A stretch of 64,000 bases of DNA from Gammaproteobacteria bacterium. GTDB lineage: Bacteria > Pseudomonadota > Gammaproteobacteria > Steroidobacterales > Steroidobacteraceae. The stretch's first letter is position 1; every line of letters begins with the position of its first letter. The translations under genes and the position numbers were made by a program. The stretch covers positions 1 through 64,000 of the forward strand of contig JANYLM010000146.1 in assembly GCA_025357835.1 (NCBI GenBank). The letters are read 5' to 3'. The notes beneath the pieces are model-generated. The model was not told the DNA's origin. It saw only the letters and a list, made by a program, of their open reading frames with translations, and ran no database searches. Positions 25,877-35,252 of this stretch are shown piece after piece.

Positions 25877-26520
25877 CCCGGCCGCGCAGCGAGCGCGAGG
25901 TCACGCGCCCTGCTGATAACGCCCTCGAACATGACGGTCGTCAGCCGCCGCGTCTGGGTGTTGTAGCGGCTGCAATGATAGGAATCCACCAACACCCGGC
26001 CGGCGCCCAGCGAGTATTCCGCCGCATGCGCAAAGCGATGCGCGCCGATCGGTAGATCACTGGCGCGTAGCACCGCCGCGTGGGCGATGGCTCCCAGCGC
26101 CAGGATCACCTGTAACTTAGGACTTTGCCTAAGCTCGGCGCGAAGAAATGTATTGCAGATCTTTATTTCCGCGGGCAGCGGTTTGTTGGCGGGCGGCAGG
26201 CACTTCACCGCATTGGTAATGCGCGCCCCGGAGAGCTTCAGACCATCATCGGCGGCGGTGGAAACGGGGCCGCTGGCCAGCCCGAACTTATGCAGGGTGG
26301 CGTACAGGAGTATTCCGGCATGATCCCCGGTAAAGGGCCGGCCGGTGCGATTAGCGCCGTGCATGCCCGGCGCCAAGCCGACGATGAGTAATCGCGTGTC
26401 GGGATCGCCAAATGCCGGAACCGGACGACAAAAATAATCCGGCTCATCCAAGCGCACGGTATCGAGAAATGCGGCTAGGCGCGGACAGCGGCGACAACCG
26501 GAATCAAAAGTGCTGTTCAT
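25873..26520 (-). CDS. uracil-DNA glycosylase, family 5 (UDGb) type
   Basis: A 215-residue glycosylase. Motif A reads GLAPGMHGANRTGRPFTGD, matching family 5 (UDGb), which lacks the polar catalytic residue of family 1. The C-terminal motif reads SYHCSRYNTQTRRLT; here the usual HPS is HCS. Paired cysteines (CRRC near residue 9; C106 region and the later Cys) may hold the Fe-S cluster of this group. It removes uracil or deaminated bases in base excision repair. Its stop overlaps the uvrC start (ATGA), coupling two repair genes. An intrinsic terminator ends about 30 nt upstream of its ATG. Confidence 0.85.
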   Translation of the reverse strand: MNSTFDSGCRRCPRLAAFLDTVRLDEPDYFCRPVPAFGDPDTRLLIVGLAPGMHGANRTGRPFTGDHAGILLYATLHKFGLASGPVSTAADDGLKLSGARITNAVKCLPPANKPLPAEIKICNTFLRAELRQSPKLQVILALGAIAHAAVLRASDLPIGAHRFAHAAEYSLGAGRVLVDSYHCSRYNTQTRRLTTVMFEGVISRARDLALAARPG

Positions 26521-26552
26521 ATCGGGCGGGTAGTCGCAATTCTCGCTGGGAC

Positions 26553-26589
26553 AAAAAAAACGGGCTACGCGGAAACTCCGCGTAGCCCG
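26553..26589 (-). terminator. strong intrinsic terminator
   Basis: On the minus strand a perfect 13-bp stem (plus-strand arms 26561-26573 and 26577-26589, 3-nt loop) is followed by eight T residues. It terminates whatever is transcribed leftward from the 26590-26930 region or from the class II DAHP synthase, just before the UDG gene. Confidence 0.85.
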
Positions 26590-26930
26590 CCGTCGATCAC
26601 GCGCGGCTTTGGACTAACCCGAGCGCAACCCAACCTCGCCGCAGACCCTTAAGGGCTGGAAATCGTCAGACTCCTTGCGACCCGAAAACATTCCGCGCAA
26701 CGCGTCATTAAATACTTGTGTCGTCTGAGCTTGGAGGCCGGGCGACACTCAATCTCAAGGGGCGGGAAAGGATTGCAAGTCAGAATAGCATCTGCACGCA
26801 TCGAGGCAAGTCGGCTTTTCAAAAACCGCCGGCGAGGTTCTAGAGCAACTCTAGATATTCTCTATAATAGATTGTTTTTATTAACAATATTCATCCGGAG
26901 TGCTTTTGACATAATCCTTTGCCGGCTGTG
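26590..26930 (-). ncRNA. possible small RNA or long 3' UTR ahead of the terminator
   Basis: About 340 bp without a coding frame between the class II DAHP synthase stop and the terminator at 26553-26589. On the minus strand an AT-rich stretch with TATTAT (about 26864-26869) could be a -10, and a perfect palindrome TCTAGAG-CAA-CTCTAGA (26839-26855) and ATTGTT/AACAAT arms (26871-26888) lie beside it. A transcript starting there would be about 300 nt. I looked for 6S RNA, RNase P, SRP RNA and tmRNA signatures and could not establish any of them. Either an sRNA or the 3' UTR of the aro gene. Confidence 0.35.
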
Positions 26931-28319
26931 CTAAACCGGGGCTTTTGGGGGCTTGCCCGTTCGCCTGTTGGCGCCGGCCCGGCGCGCAATCACCATGGCC
27001 AATTCCAAGGCCTGTTCGGCGTTCAGGCGCGGGTCCACCTGCGACCTATATGCGCGCGCTAGATCGGCCTCCGCCAAACCCCGCGCGCCACCGATGCACT
27101 CGGTCACATCTTCGCCCGTGAGCTCGATATGGACCCCGCCCAACATGGAGCCCTCCTCCTCGTGGATGCGGAAGGCAGCCTCCACCTCGCCCAATATATT
27201 GTCGAAGCGGCGCGTCTTCACACCGCCCGCCGTGGTTTCGGTATTGCCGTGCATGGGGTCGCAAACCCACAGCACCTGGGAACCCGTGGCTCTCACCGCC
27301 TTGATCATGGCGGGAAGCCGCTGCTCGATGTCCTTGACGCCGAAGCGATGGATAAAGGTCAAACGGCCGGGCTCGTTCTGCGGATTCAGCACGTGAACCA
27401 TTTCTTGGAGCCACTCGGCGCTCATCGCCGCGCCCACTTTCACCCCGATGGGATTGGCGATGCCGCGGAAATATTCGATGTGCGCGCCGTCGATGTTGGC
27501 GGTCCGCATGCCGATCCAAGGCATGTGCGTGGACAGGTTGTACCAATGCTTCTGACGCTCGATGTAGCGAGTCTGCGCCTGCTCGGACAGCAAGTGCAGC
27601 CCTTCATGGCTGGTATAGAAGTCTCCGCGCGTGGCAGCATGTACCCGCTGGCCGCTCATGGACTCGAAGAAATCCAGCGACTCGGCGATCGAGTCGACGA
27701 TATTTCGATAGGCATCGTGCAGCGGCGCGTGGCGCAAAAAGCTCAGGTCCCAGTATTCCGGATGATGCAGATCGGCGAAACCGCCGTCGATCAAGGCGCG
27801 CACGAAATTCAAGGTCAGGGAAGCGCGCTCGTAGCCGCGCAGCAGCAGTTCCGGGTCCGGTTCGCGCTCCGCCGCGGTGAATCCCGGCCGATTGACATTG
27901 TCGCCGCGGTAGCAGGGCAAGGTCACTGCATCGCGGGTCTCCGTATCGGCCGAGCGCGGCTTGGCGTACTGGCCGGCAAAGCGGCCTACGCGGATGATGG
28001 GCTTTTTCAGCCCTTGCAGCAGCACCAGACTCATCTGCAACAGGATCTTCAGGCGTCTGGCGATATTGTCGGATTCACAATCCTCGAAGCTCTCGGCGCA
28101 GTCGCCGCCCTGCAGCAGGAATTGTTCGCCGCGCTGCGCCTGGGCCAGCTTCGCGCGTAGCGCCTCGACTTCCCAGGAGACCACCAGCGGCGGCAAGCGG
28201 CTCAATGCTCCCACGGCTCGCTCCAGAGCTTGCCGGTCGGAGTAGTTGGGCTGCTGGGTTGCGGGGCGGGTGTGCCAACTGGCGGGATGCCAACTCGTCA
28301 AGGCGGGGCTTTTCGACAT
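26931..28319 (-). CDS. class II 3-deoxy-7-phosphoheptulonate (DAHP) synthase
   Basis: A 462-residue protein of the plant/actinobacterial class II type: [11 protein letters not shown] near residue 69, [27 protein letters not shown] and [18 protein letters not shown]. It condenses phosphoenolpyruvate and erythrose-4-phosphate in the first step of the shikimate pathway. A second, class I enzyme is encoded at 51235. It is divergent from the aldehyde dehydrogenase with about 69 bp between starts. A long non-coding stretch and a strong terminator follow it. Confidence 0.95.
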   Translation of the reverse strand: MSKSPALTSWHPASWHTRPATQQPNYSDRQALERAVGALSRLPPLVVSWEVEALRAKLAQAQRGEQFLLQGGDCAESFEDCESDNIARRLKILLQMSLVLLQGLKKPIIRVGRFAGQYAKPRSADTETRDAVTLPCYRGDNVNRPGFTAAEREPDPELLLRGYERASLTLNFVRALIDGGFADLHHPEYWDLSFLRHAPLHDAYRNIVDSIAESLDFFESMSGQRVHAATRGDFYTSHEGLHLLSEQAQTRYIERQKHWYNLSTHMPWIGMRTANIDGAHIEYFRGIANPIGVKVGAAMSAEWLQEMVHVLNPQNEPGRLTFIHRFGVKDIEQRLPAMIKAVRATGSQVLWVCDPMHGNTETTAGGVKTRRFDNILGEVEAAFRIHEEEGSMLGGVHIELTGEDVTECIGGARGLAEADLARAYRSQVDPRLNAEQALELAMVIARRAGANRRTGKPPKAPV

Positions 28320-28388
28320 GTGGTGATGCTAGCGTTGTCGGCCAACCCAAGTCAAAATGCGCGCCCTACGAACGTCCGGAATTTTACT

Positions 28389-29915
28389 ATGCACACCACC
28401 GATCCCCTGCAGGCCCTGGGACTTCTCGAAATCAACCCCGGCTCTTGGTCCGGCAGCCACGGCTGGAGCCGACAAACCGATGGGCCGTTGATTGATTCCA
28501 TCAATCCTGCGACGGGCAAGCGGCTGGCGCAGGTTCGCGGCGCCACGCCCGCGGACTACGAGCAGGTGATGGCCGCGGCCGTCGCCGCCGCCGCCGCCTG
28601 GCGCCAAGTGCCGGCACCGAAGCGCGGTGAGATCGTGCGGCTCATGGGGGAGGAGCTGCGCAAGTACAAGGACGCGCTGGGTACATTGGTGTCCATGGAA
28701 AACGGCAAGATCAAGGCCGAGGGCGACGGCGAGGTCCAGGAGATGATCGACATCGCGGATTTCGCAGTTGGTCAATCCCGCATGCTGTACGGCCTCACTA
28801 TGCACTCCGAACGGCCGCAGCACCGCATGTACGAGCAGTGGCATCCGCTGGGCGTGGTGGGTGTAATTTCCGCCTTTAATTTTCCCGTTGCCGTGTGGTC
28901 CTGGAACGCGTTCCTGGCGGCCATCAGCGGCAATGCCACGGTATGGAAGCCCTCGCCCAAAACCGCTCTGTGTTCGCTGGCCGTGCAGCACATCTGCAAT
29001 CGGGTGCTGGAACGCCATGCGTTGCCGGCGATTTTCCAGATCTTCATCGACGCGGGCACCGAGCTCGCGATGCGCTTCGTCGATGACCGGCGCGTGGCGC
29101 TGGTTTCATTTACCGGCTCCACCCATGTGGGCCGGCAAATCGGCGTGAAAGTCGCGGAGCGGCTTGGCAAGAGCCTGCTGGAGTTGGGCGGCAACAATGC
29201 CATCATCATCGACGACACCGCGAATCTCGACCTGGCGGTGCCGGGCATCGTTTTTGGTGCGGTGGGTACCGCGGGTCAGCGCTGCACCACGACGCGACGC
29301 GTGCTGGTGCATCGTTCGCGCGCCACCGAGCTGGAGCGGCGGCTGATCGCAGCCTATGGGCAGGTGCGCATCGGCGACCCGCTCAAGCCGGACACTCTGA
29401 TGGGACCGCTGATCGACACGGGCGCCGTGGCGCGCTATTCGGCGGCGATCGCCACGGCACAGGCCGAGGGTGGACAGCTACTGTGCGGCGGCAAGGCGTT
29501 ACCGGGACCGGGCAATTTCGTGGAACCGGCGATCATCCGCGCCAACGCCGGCATGGCGGTGGTGCGTACTGAAACCTTTGCGCCGATTTTGTACCTGCTC
29601 GCCTATGACACCCTTGATGAGGCGCTGGCCATACAAAACTCCGTCCCCTATGGCCTCTCTTCGGCGGTGTTCACGGACCGGTTGCAAGTGGCCGAACGCT
29701 TCCTGTCCGCCGACGGCAGCGATTGCGGCATCGCCAATGTGAACTTAGGCACCTCTGGCGCGGAGATCGGCGGCGCCTTCGGCGGCGAAAAAGACACCGG
29801 CGGCGGCCGTGAGGCGGGTTCGGATTCCTGGAAGGCCTACATGCGGCGTCAGACGAACACCATCAACTGGAGTTCGGAGCTGCCGCTGGCGCAAGGCATT
29901 CGGTTCAACGTTTAG
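28389..29915 (+). CDS. aldehyde dehydrogenase, ALDH7 type (L-piperidine-6-carboxylate/alpha-aminoadipic semialdehyde dehydrogenase-like)
   Basis: A 508-residue NAD-dependent dehydrogenase. Catalytic residues are visible: N164 in FNFPVAVW, E265 in [10 protein letters not shown] and C299 in [14 protein letters not shown] and QRCTTTRR, with the C-terminal [19 protein letters not shown], are marks of ALDH7/AmaB, which acts in lysine degradation. The frame is open upstream across the DAHP synthase; the ATG at 28389 is chosen because it fits family length. No other lysine-catabolic gene is nearby, so the assignment rests on sequence only. Confidence 0.88.
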   Translation: MHTTDPLQALGLLEINPGSWSGSHGWSRQTDGPLIDSINPATGKRLAQVRGATPADYEQVMAAAVAAAAAWRQVPAPKRGEIVRLMGEELRKYKDALGTLVSMENGKIKAEGDGEVQEMIDIADFAVGQSRMLYGLTMHSERPQHRMYEQWHPLGVVGVISAFNFPVAVWSWNAFLAAISGNATVWKPSPKTALCSLAVQHICNRVLERHALPAIFQIFIDAGTELAMRFVDDRRVALVSFTGSTHVGRQIGVKVAERLGKSLLELGGNNAIIIDDTANLDLAVPGIVFGAVGTAGQRCTTTRRVLVHRSRATELERRLIAAYGQVRIGDPLKPDTLMGPLIDTGAVARYSAAIATAQAEGGQLLCGGKALPGPGNFVEPAIIRANAGMAVVRTETFAPILYLLAYDTLDEALAIQNSVPYGLSSAVFTDRLQVAERFLSADGSDCGIANVNLGTSGAEIGGAFGGEKDTGGGREAGSDSWKAYMRRQTNTINWSSELPLAQGIRFNV

Positions 29916-29947
29916 TTCGTTGGTCGCTGCGAATACCCAGAAGAGGA

Positions 29948-30004
29948 GTAGGTACACACGGGGCGACCACTAAATCCGCCAGTGGTCGCCCCGTGTGTAC
30001 CTAC
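29948..30004. repeat. 24-bp perfect inverted repeat with 9-nt loop (REP/MITE-like or terminator hairpin)
   Basis: Arms 29948-29971 and 29981-30004 are exact reverse complements around the loop AAATCCGCC. The symmetry continues imperfectly about 12-15 nt further out on each side (CCAGAAGAGGAG against the complement of CCCCCTTTTCTGG). It starts 32 nt after the ALDH stop. A short T-run follows on the plus side (CCCCCTTTTCT), so it could terminate that gene, but it is far longer than needed. The outer sequence resembles the single copy at 48866-48894, suggesting a dispersed palindromic family. Confidence 0.7.
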
Positions 30005-30079
30005 CCCCTTTTCTGGTCTGGGCCGCCGATGGGTCTAAGGTTTTCTTGCAGGAGAACTTAAGAGAGGTGGTGACCGTTA

Positions 30080-30229
30080 TCATGTTTCAGTCAGTTCTCG
30101 CATTTCCCGCGCCTTCACCTCACGGCCAATCCGTTTGGCGCTCGCAATCTCTGCCAGCCGCAGCTCATACACGGACTGAAGATTGAGCCACGACTGCGCA
30201 TCGCCGCCAAAGTAGCGAGCCTCATACCG
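30080..30229 (-). pseudogene. C-terminal remnant of HigA-type antitoxin
   Basis: Directly downstream of the HigB gene the minus strand encodes YEARYFGGDAQSWLNLQ and on to a TGA at 30080-30082. That is the end of the XRE/HigA antitoxin family (the RYFGxDAxxWLNLQ line follows the helix-turn-helix). The expected first half, including the DNA-binding domain, is missing: a TGA stands in frame just upstream at 30230-30232, only 8 nt after the toxin stop. No ATG suits this piece. It looks like an internal deletion. Confidence 0.75.
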
Positions 30230-30240
30230 TCAACTCCAGT

Positions 30241-30522
30241 TCAGTAGTGGTAGTCCACTATTTCGACGCCTTCAGGGCCCGCATCGGTCCATCGGAAGCA
30301 GATCGGCCACTTGTCGTTGACGCGGATGCTGTGCTGCCCGAGGCGGTCTCTGTCCAATGCTTCGAGCCGGTTGCCTGGCGGCGACCGCAAAAACTCCAGC
30401 GTCGCGGCCGCCTGCAATTGAGTCAGTTTCCTCGTGGCCACTTTCGCGATTCCGCGGAAGCGAGCCGACTTTCCCGTTTCAAAGAGCTTCTGCGTATCGG
30501 TGCACTTGAAGCTCTTTATCAT
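30241..30522 (-). CDS. higB: HigB/RelE-family toxin, intact length
   Basis: A 93-residue protein matching the plasmid-maintenance killer (HigB-1) family: MIKSFKCTDTQKLFETGKSA at the start, FRGIAKVATRKLTQLQAA in the middle, RLGQHSIRVNDKWPICFRW and the terminal VEIVDYHY. These toxins cleave mRNA on the ribosome. Length and all blocks appear intact. GGAG lies about 10 nt before the ATG. A TTAACGTTAA palindrome upstream is the likely autoregulatory operator. The adjoining antitoxin gene is truncated, so either the toxin is inactive or it is neutralised by another antitoxin. Confidence 0.88.
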   Translation of the reverse strand: MIKSFKCTDTQKLFETGKSARFRGIAKVATRKLTQLQAAATLEFLRSPPGNRLEALDRDRLGQHSIRVNDKWPICFRWTDAGPEGVEIVDYHY

Positions 30523-30543
30523 ATTTGAGGAACTCCATAACGC

Positions 30544-30553
30544 TTAACGTTAA
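30544..30553. promoter_or_regulatory. TTAACGTTAA palindrome upstream of higB
   Basis: A perfect 10-bp palindrome, with neighbouring partial copies (AACGCTTAACG, TTAAACGT), 22 nt upstream of the higB start. HigA-type antitoxins bind such AT-rich inverted repeats to repress their operon. With the antitoxin truncated, repression here is doubtful. Confidence 0.45.
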
Positions 30554-30628
30554 ACGTCAATCCGATTCCCTCACATAACTTCCCTAAGAGATCGACATCG
30601 GCCTCGCCGTACATTCGAGGTAAAGCTG

Positions 30629-33600
30629 TTAACGATTGAGCCAGGCTTCGATGGCCGCTGCCCGCTGTTCCAGGCGAGTCGCCGAGATAGGGCCTAGCGT
30701 TTTGAGTTCTTGGGAGTACAGCGACACGCGGTATTCTTCGATCCAGCTTTGCAAGTCGTCAAGTTCCGGGATCCAGCGCATTTCTGCGCCGACCCGCGTC
30801 GCCAGGGTCTGATGACGCGCTGACCATTCGTGAAGTTCCTTAGCGATATGCGGCGACTCGCTGCCTCGCGCCCTGCCGCGTTGCCAGCGCCGCTCCTCGG
30901 CCTTCAAATAGCGTGGCAGCTGGCGGAGCCAATCCATCGAAAGGGATTCGAGGTTGCCGGCGTCCAGCAGCAGCCGCAGATGCTCGTTGGCCTCGTCTAC
31001 CGCGTCGGCCGACGATTGAGTACGCGCGGCGTCGAGCGCCCGGCGCACCGCGCGCGCCTCCTTGAACCAGCCCATGGCGGTCGCCGCCATTTCCTCCAGG
31101 CAGGGATGCAGGCGTGCGCGTCCTTGGTCGACGGCGCTTTCAAACGATTCCCGGCTGCGCGGCGCGTCGGCGTCGCCGAAACAGGCGCGGCGAAATACCA
31201 GCTGCAGCATGGTCTCGTTCAGGGCGCCGCTCTGAACGTAGGGGCTGGCGGCGAGCATTAATGTGGCATTGCCCGCAATGGCCTTGCCGATATCGCGCGC
31301 CTGGGCCGCGAGCAGACCACGCGCCAGATACACGGCGCCCCGCCGCCAACTGCGCGCTGCCTCGGCAGCGGACCATTCATACCGCACCTCCAGTCCCTGA
31401 CTGCCTCGCGCCAGCGTCGGGAACACCCACACCGTGCCCTGCTCGAGCGCCAGCGGCACAGTGTCGGGCAATTCGTCGATCTCGAAGCGTCGCCAGGCGC
31501 CCAAGACCCCATATGTGGCCTGCGCGCGGCGTTCGAGTTCGGCTCGGGCGGCGACGGCGCTGGCGCGACGTAATTCCGCCAGAGTCTTCCCGTACGCCAG
31601 GTCCTTGCCGTCAGCGGTCACAGTGAGTTGCGGCATTAAATGAGTGGGCACCGCGGTAAGATCGAATCGCAGCAGCGCATCGGGGATACCGCGCTGCTCC
31701 TTCAGCCAAACTTTGAGGCTTTGCGGGTCCGCGGCGGCAACGCCCCTAGCCGCCAAAAATTGCGCGGCCGTCGCCCCGATCGGAATCAAATTCCGGCGCG
31801 CATCCTTGGGCAGGGAGCGCAGCAGCGCCTCGATTCGCGGTTCGGCAAGTCCGGGCACCGCGGCGTCCACGGCGGCGCGAGTGAGTCCGGGCAATGCCAG
31901 CATCGGTATGCGCAAACTGGCGCCGTCCCGAGATTCTCCAGGCGCAAAGCGGTATTCGACGGGGATGGACAGCGCATTCACACTGGCGACTTCGGGAAAT
32001 TTCGCGAGCGCCTCAAGCTCCGGGATGCGGGCGAAAATATGTTCGGGGTCCAAAGTCACGGCGCGCTGTCCGGCATCTGTTAGATGCCGAGTGAAATACT
32101 CCAGCGTGGCCGCGCTCGATACCTGCCGCGGCAGCGCTCGGTCGTAGAATTCAACGAAAGCTTCGGCGCTTTGCAACAGATCGCGCGTGCGCAGGCGTTC
32201 CTCCATCCGCTGCACATCGCGGACCGCAGCATCATTCTCCAGCAGCCACTCCGGTCTGCGCTGCAGACGCTGGTACACCAAGGCCTCGCGGGCGAATATG
32301 AGTCGCGCTTCCTCCGGCGCAATGGGGCCGTAGTTCACGACTCGATTTGCGCTCAAGGTCAATCCAAGGAAGCCGATGCGCTCGCGCGCCACCACCTCCT
32401 CGCGCGCCTCGTCCCAATCGGGTTCAAGATATTCACGCTTCAACAGGTGTGCGGCGGCCGACTCGATCCACTGCGGCTCGATTTCCGCCACGCGCCGCGC
32501 GAAGACTCGCGATGTCTCGACGATATTCGCCGCCATGACCCAGCGCGGCCGCCGCCGCGCCAAGGGCGACCCGGGAAAGATATGGAAGCGTACGTTGCGG
32601 GTGCCGAGATAAGCGCCCTCCTCGCCGCGTACACCCACCATGGTGCAAAAGCCGGCGAGCAGCGAGCGATGTATGCCCGTGTAGCTGGCCGCCTGCCGCT
32701 GCGCCGTGATGCCAAGGTCCGCCGCGCGCTCGGCGACCTGCGCATACACATCGTCCCATTCGGACAGCCGCAGCAGCGAAAACCGCCGCTCCTTGCACCA
32801 GCGCCTCAGCTCGCGTCGCGGGCCTTCGCGAGCCTTGCGGTACGCCCGCCAGATTTTCACCAGGGAGACAAATTCGGACTTGTGGTCGTCGAAAGCGGCG
32901 CCAAGGCCGGCGTCTGCGGCGCCGCTCGCGGCAGCGCTGTTCGAAACGCCGGGGCTCCCGGCAGTGGGACCTGCGGCCGCGGCGATGCGAACGTCAGGCA
33001 CACTCAGGCCCGCTACGATGGCCAGTAACTCGCTCTCGGCGTGAAAGTGCTTGCTCTCCAGCAAGGCCCGCGCCAGACGCGGATCGAGCGGCAGCCGCGC
33101 CATGGCGCGGCCGCGGCGGGTGATCCGCCGTTCCTCGTCCAATGCCTGCAATTCTTGCAGCAGCCGGTAACCGTCGCTGAGCGCGCGTGAATCGGGCGCA
33201 TCGATGAAGGGGAAATTCTCTGCCTCGCCCAGCTCGTCCGCGGCCAGGCGCAGCAGCAAGGCTGCGAGATTCGTGCGCAGAATCTCCGGCTCAGTGAAGG
33301 CTAGGCGCTCGTCGAAGTCAGCTTGAGTGTACAGCCGCAGGCACAGTCCCGGGCCCAACCGGCCGCAGCGGCCCTTACGCTGATCGGCGCTGGCGCGCGA
33401 TATGGGCTCTATGGGCAGTCGCTGCAGGCGACTGCGCGGGCTGTAGCGGCTGATTCGCGCCAGCCCTGAATCGATGACCGATCGAATACCCGGCACGGTA
33501 ATCGAGGTCTCGGCCACGTTGGTCGCCAACACGATCCGCTGCCGCGAGCCGTGCTGAAATATCTTGCTCTGTTGCTCCCACGACAGCCGCGAATACAGCT

Positions 33601-34432
33601 CCAGGACCTCGACATCGGTGCGCAATTCGCGCTGCAGGTGCTCGCCCACATCGCGTATCTCGCGCTCGCCGGGCAGAAACACCAGAACGTCGCCACTGCC
33701 GAGCGTGCCCGGTTCCGTCGCGATTTCCAGGTACGCCTCCAACACGGCGGCAGGCAGATCGGGATCCTCCGCGTCATCCGGCGCTTCGCGGTAGCGCACT
33801 TCGATGGGATGGCCGCGGCCACTGACGGTGATGATGGGCGCAGCATTGAAAAAACGCGATATGCGCTCGACGTCTAGAGTCGCCGACGTCACGATCACCT
33901 TTAGATCCGGCCGGCGCGGCAGCAGCCGCTTCAGCACGCCCATCAACAAATCGACGTTCAGAGTACGCTCGTGCGCCTCATCGACAATGATGGTGTCGTA
34001 ACGGCGCAGCTTCGAGTCCGACGCCAGTTCCGCCAACAACACACCGTCGGTCATCAGCAGCAGGCGCGTAACATCGGATGCCTGATCGGCGAAGCGCACG
34101 CGAAAGCCGACGCTGCGGCCCACGGGCTGGCCGACTTCCTCGGCGATTCGCGCAGCCAGGGCGCGCGCCGCCAGTCGCCGCGGCTGAGTATGCGCGATCA
34201 GGCCATCCAGGCCGCGGCCCATTTCGAGGCAGTACTGCGGCAATTGAGTGCTTTTGCCCGAGCCGGTGTCGCCGGCGACGATCAAGACTTGGTTTAGGCG
34301 CAACGCCTCCATGATCGCTTCGCGCCGCGCCGAGATTGGCAATTCAGCGTCGTGTTTGAAAACGAGCTGCGCCGCTCCACGCGCGGCGCTGGCTGCCCGC
34401 CGCTCAGGCGATGTCCGCTGCTCACTCGCCAC
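30629..34432 (-). CDS. hrpA: ATP-dependent RNA helicase HrpA
   Basis: A 1267-residue DEAH-box helicase of HrpA length. N-terminal motifs: I AGDTGSGKSTQLPQ, Ia TQPRRLAA, II VDEAHERT, III VTSATLD; then motif V NVAETSITVPG and VI DQRKGRCGRLGPG. These are followed by the HA2, OB-fold and long HrpA-specific C-terminal region. An Ala/Gly-rich insertion of about 30 residues (near residues 475-510) is extra. It is involved in mRNA processing and rescue of stalled ribosomes in E. coli. The start overlaps mazG by 11 nt. Confidence 0.95.
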   Translation of the reverse strand: MASEQRTSPERRAASAARGAAQLVFKHDAELPISARREAIMEALRLNQVLIVAGDTGSGKSTQLPQYCLEMGRGLDGLIAHTQPRRLAARALAARIAEEVGQPVGRSVGFRVRFADQASDVTRLLLMTDGVLLAELASDSKLRRYDTIIVDEAHERTLNVDLLMGVLKRLLPRRPDLKVIVTSATLDVERISRFFNAAPIITVSGRGHPIEVRYREAPDDAEDPDLPAAVLEAYLEIATEPGTLGSGDVLVFLPGEREIRDVGEHLQRELRTDVEVLELYSRLSWEQQSKIFQHGSRQRIVLATNVAETSITVPGIRSVIDSGLARISRYSPRSRLQRLPIEPISRASADQRKGRCGRLGPGLCLRLYTQADFDERLAFTEPEILRTNLAALLLRLAADELGEAENFPFIDAPDSRALSDGYRLLQELQALDEERRITRRGRAMARLPLDPRLARALLESKHFHAESELLAIVAGLSVPDVRIAAAAGPTAGSPGVSNSAAASGAADAGLGAAFDDHKSEFVSLVKIWRAYRKAREGPRRELRRWCKERRFSLLRLSEWDDVYAQVAERAADLGITAQRQAASYTGIHRSLLAGFCTMVGVRGEEGAYLGTRNVRFHIFPGSPLARRRPRWVMAANIVETSRVFARRVAEIEPQWIESAAAHLLKREYLEPDWDEAREEVVARERIGFLGLTLSANRVVNYGPIAPEEARLIFAREALVYQRLQRRPEWLLENDAAVRDVQRMEERLRTRDLLQSAEAFVEFYDRALPRQVSSAATLEYFTRHLTDAGQRAVTLDPEHIFARIPELEALAKFPEVASVNALSIPVEYRFAPGESRDGASLRIPMLALPGLTRAAVDAAVPGLAEPRIEALLRSLPKDARRNLIPIGATAAQFLAARGVAAADPQSLKVWLKEQRGIPDALLRFDLTAVPTHLMPQLTVTADGKDLAYGKTLAELRRASAVAARAELERRAQATYGVLGAWRRFEIDELPDTVPLALEQGTVWVFPTLARGSQGLEVRYEWSAAEAARSWRRGAVYLARGLLAAQARDIGKAIAGNATLMLAASPYVQSGALNETMLQLVFRRACFGDADAPRSRESFESAVDQGRARLHPCLEEMAATAMGWFKEARAVRRALDAARTQSSADAVDEANEHLRLLLDAGNLESLSMDWLRQLPRYLKAEERRWQRGRARGSESPHIAKELHEWSARHQTLATRVGAEMRWIPELDDLQSWIEEYRVSLYSQELKTLGPISATRLEQRAAAIEAWLNR

Positions 34433-35252
34433 GCTTGACTTCTTGCCAAAGCCTCTCTTGCGCCTCGAGGCTCAGCTTCGCGAAAATCTCGCCGCGCTGC
34501 GCCGCCAGGGATTCCATGCCGCGAAATCGCCGTTCGAACTTGGTGTTTGCCGCACGCAACGCCGCTTCGGCGTCGACCTCGAGTTTGCGGGCCAAATTCG
34601 CGGCCGCGAACAACAGATCGCCGATCTCTTCAAAGATTTTCGGGGACACGCCCCGCTCTGCCTGGGAAGCGTTCGCGGGCGAGGCGTTCGGTTGCGCATT
34701 GTGCTCGGCGGCCTCGCGTACTTCCGCGAGCTCTTCGGCCACCTTGTCCGCGGTCTGACCAGCGTGCTCGAAATCAAAACCGGCGCGCGCCGCCCTTTTG
34801 CTCAGCTTGAAGGCGCGCATCAGCGCCGGCATGGCCTGCGGCACTCCGTCCAAGTGACCGGTTTGAGGGTCGGGCGCGGCGCCACGTTCCTGTGCCTTGA
34901 TCTCTTCCCAGTTGAGGCTTTGCTGCGCGGGCGTCAATGAACCGCTCGAGCCGAAAACATGCGGGTGGCGGCGGATCAGCTTGTCGCAGATCGCACCGGC
35001 CACCGCCTCGAAATCGAACTGGCCCGCCTCGCTGGCGATCTGCGCGTGAAACACCACTTGAAACAACAAATCTCCCAGTTCGTCCTTGAGATGCCGCATG
35101 TCGCCGCGTTCAATGGCGTCCGCGACTTCGTAGGCCTCTTCGATGGTATACGGCGCAATACTCGCGAAGGATTGCTCTCGATCCCAGGGACAGCCGTCGG
35201 TCGCGCGCAGGCGCACAATGATGGACAGCAATTCGCGCATCCGACTCGTCAC
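34422..35252 (-). CDS. mazG: nucleoside triphosphate pyrophosphohydrolase MazG
   Basis: A 276-residue protein with two MazG helical domains: CPWDREQSFASIAPYTIEEAYEV with ELGDLLFQVVFHAQIA in the first (metal-binding Glu and Asp present) and EEIGDLLFAAANLARKL in the second. It hydrolyses NTPs and dNTPs to monophosphates, with a house-cleaning or stringent-response role. It overlaps the NUDIX gene by 4 nt and hrpA by 11 nt, forming a fumC-NUDIX-mazG-hrpA string. Confidence 0.95.
   Translation of the reverse strand: MTSRMRELLSIIVRLRATDGCPWDREQSFASIAPYTIEEAYEVADAIERGDMRHLKDELGDLLFQVVFHAQIASEAGQFDFEAVAGAICDKLIRRHPHVFGSSGSLTPAQQSLNWEEIKAQERGAAPDPQTGHLDGVPQAMPALMRAFKLSKRAARAGFDFEHAGQTADKVAEELAEVREAAEHNAQPNASPANASQAERGVSPKIFEEIGDLLFAAANLARKLEVDAEAALRAANTKFERRFRGMESLAAQRGEIFAKLSLEAQERLWQEVKRGE

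Noticed and set aside
26590-26760. 6S RNA
   Set aside because: A few short matches to 6S segments exist on the minus strand, but the 5' and 3' ends do not form the needed long closing stem when paired by eye.
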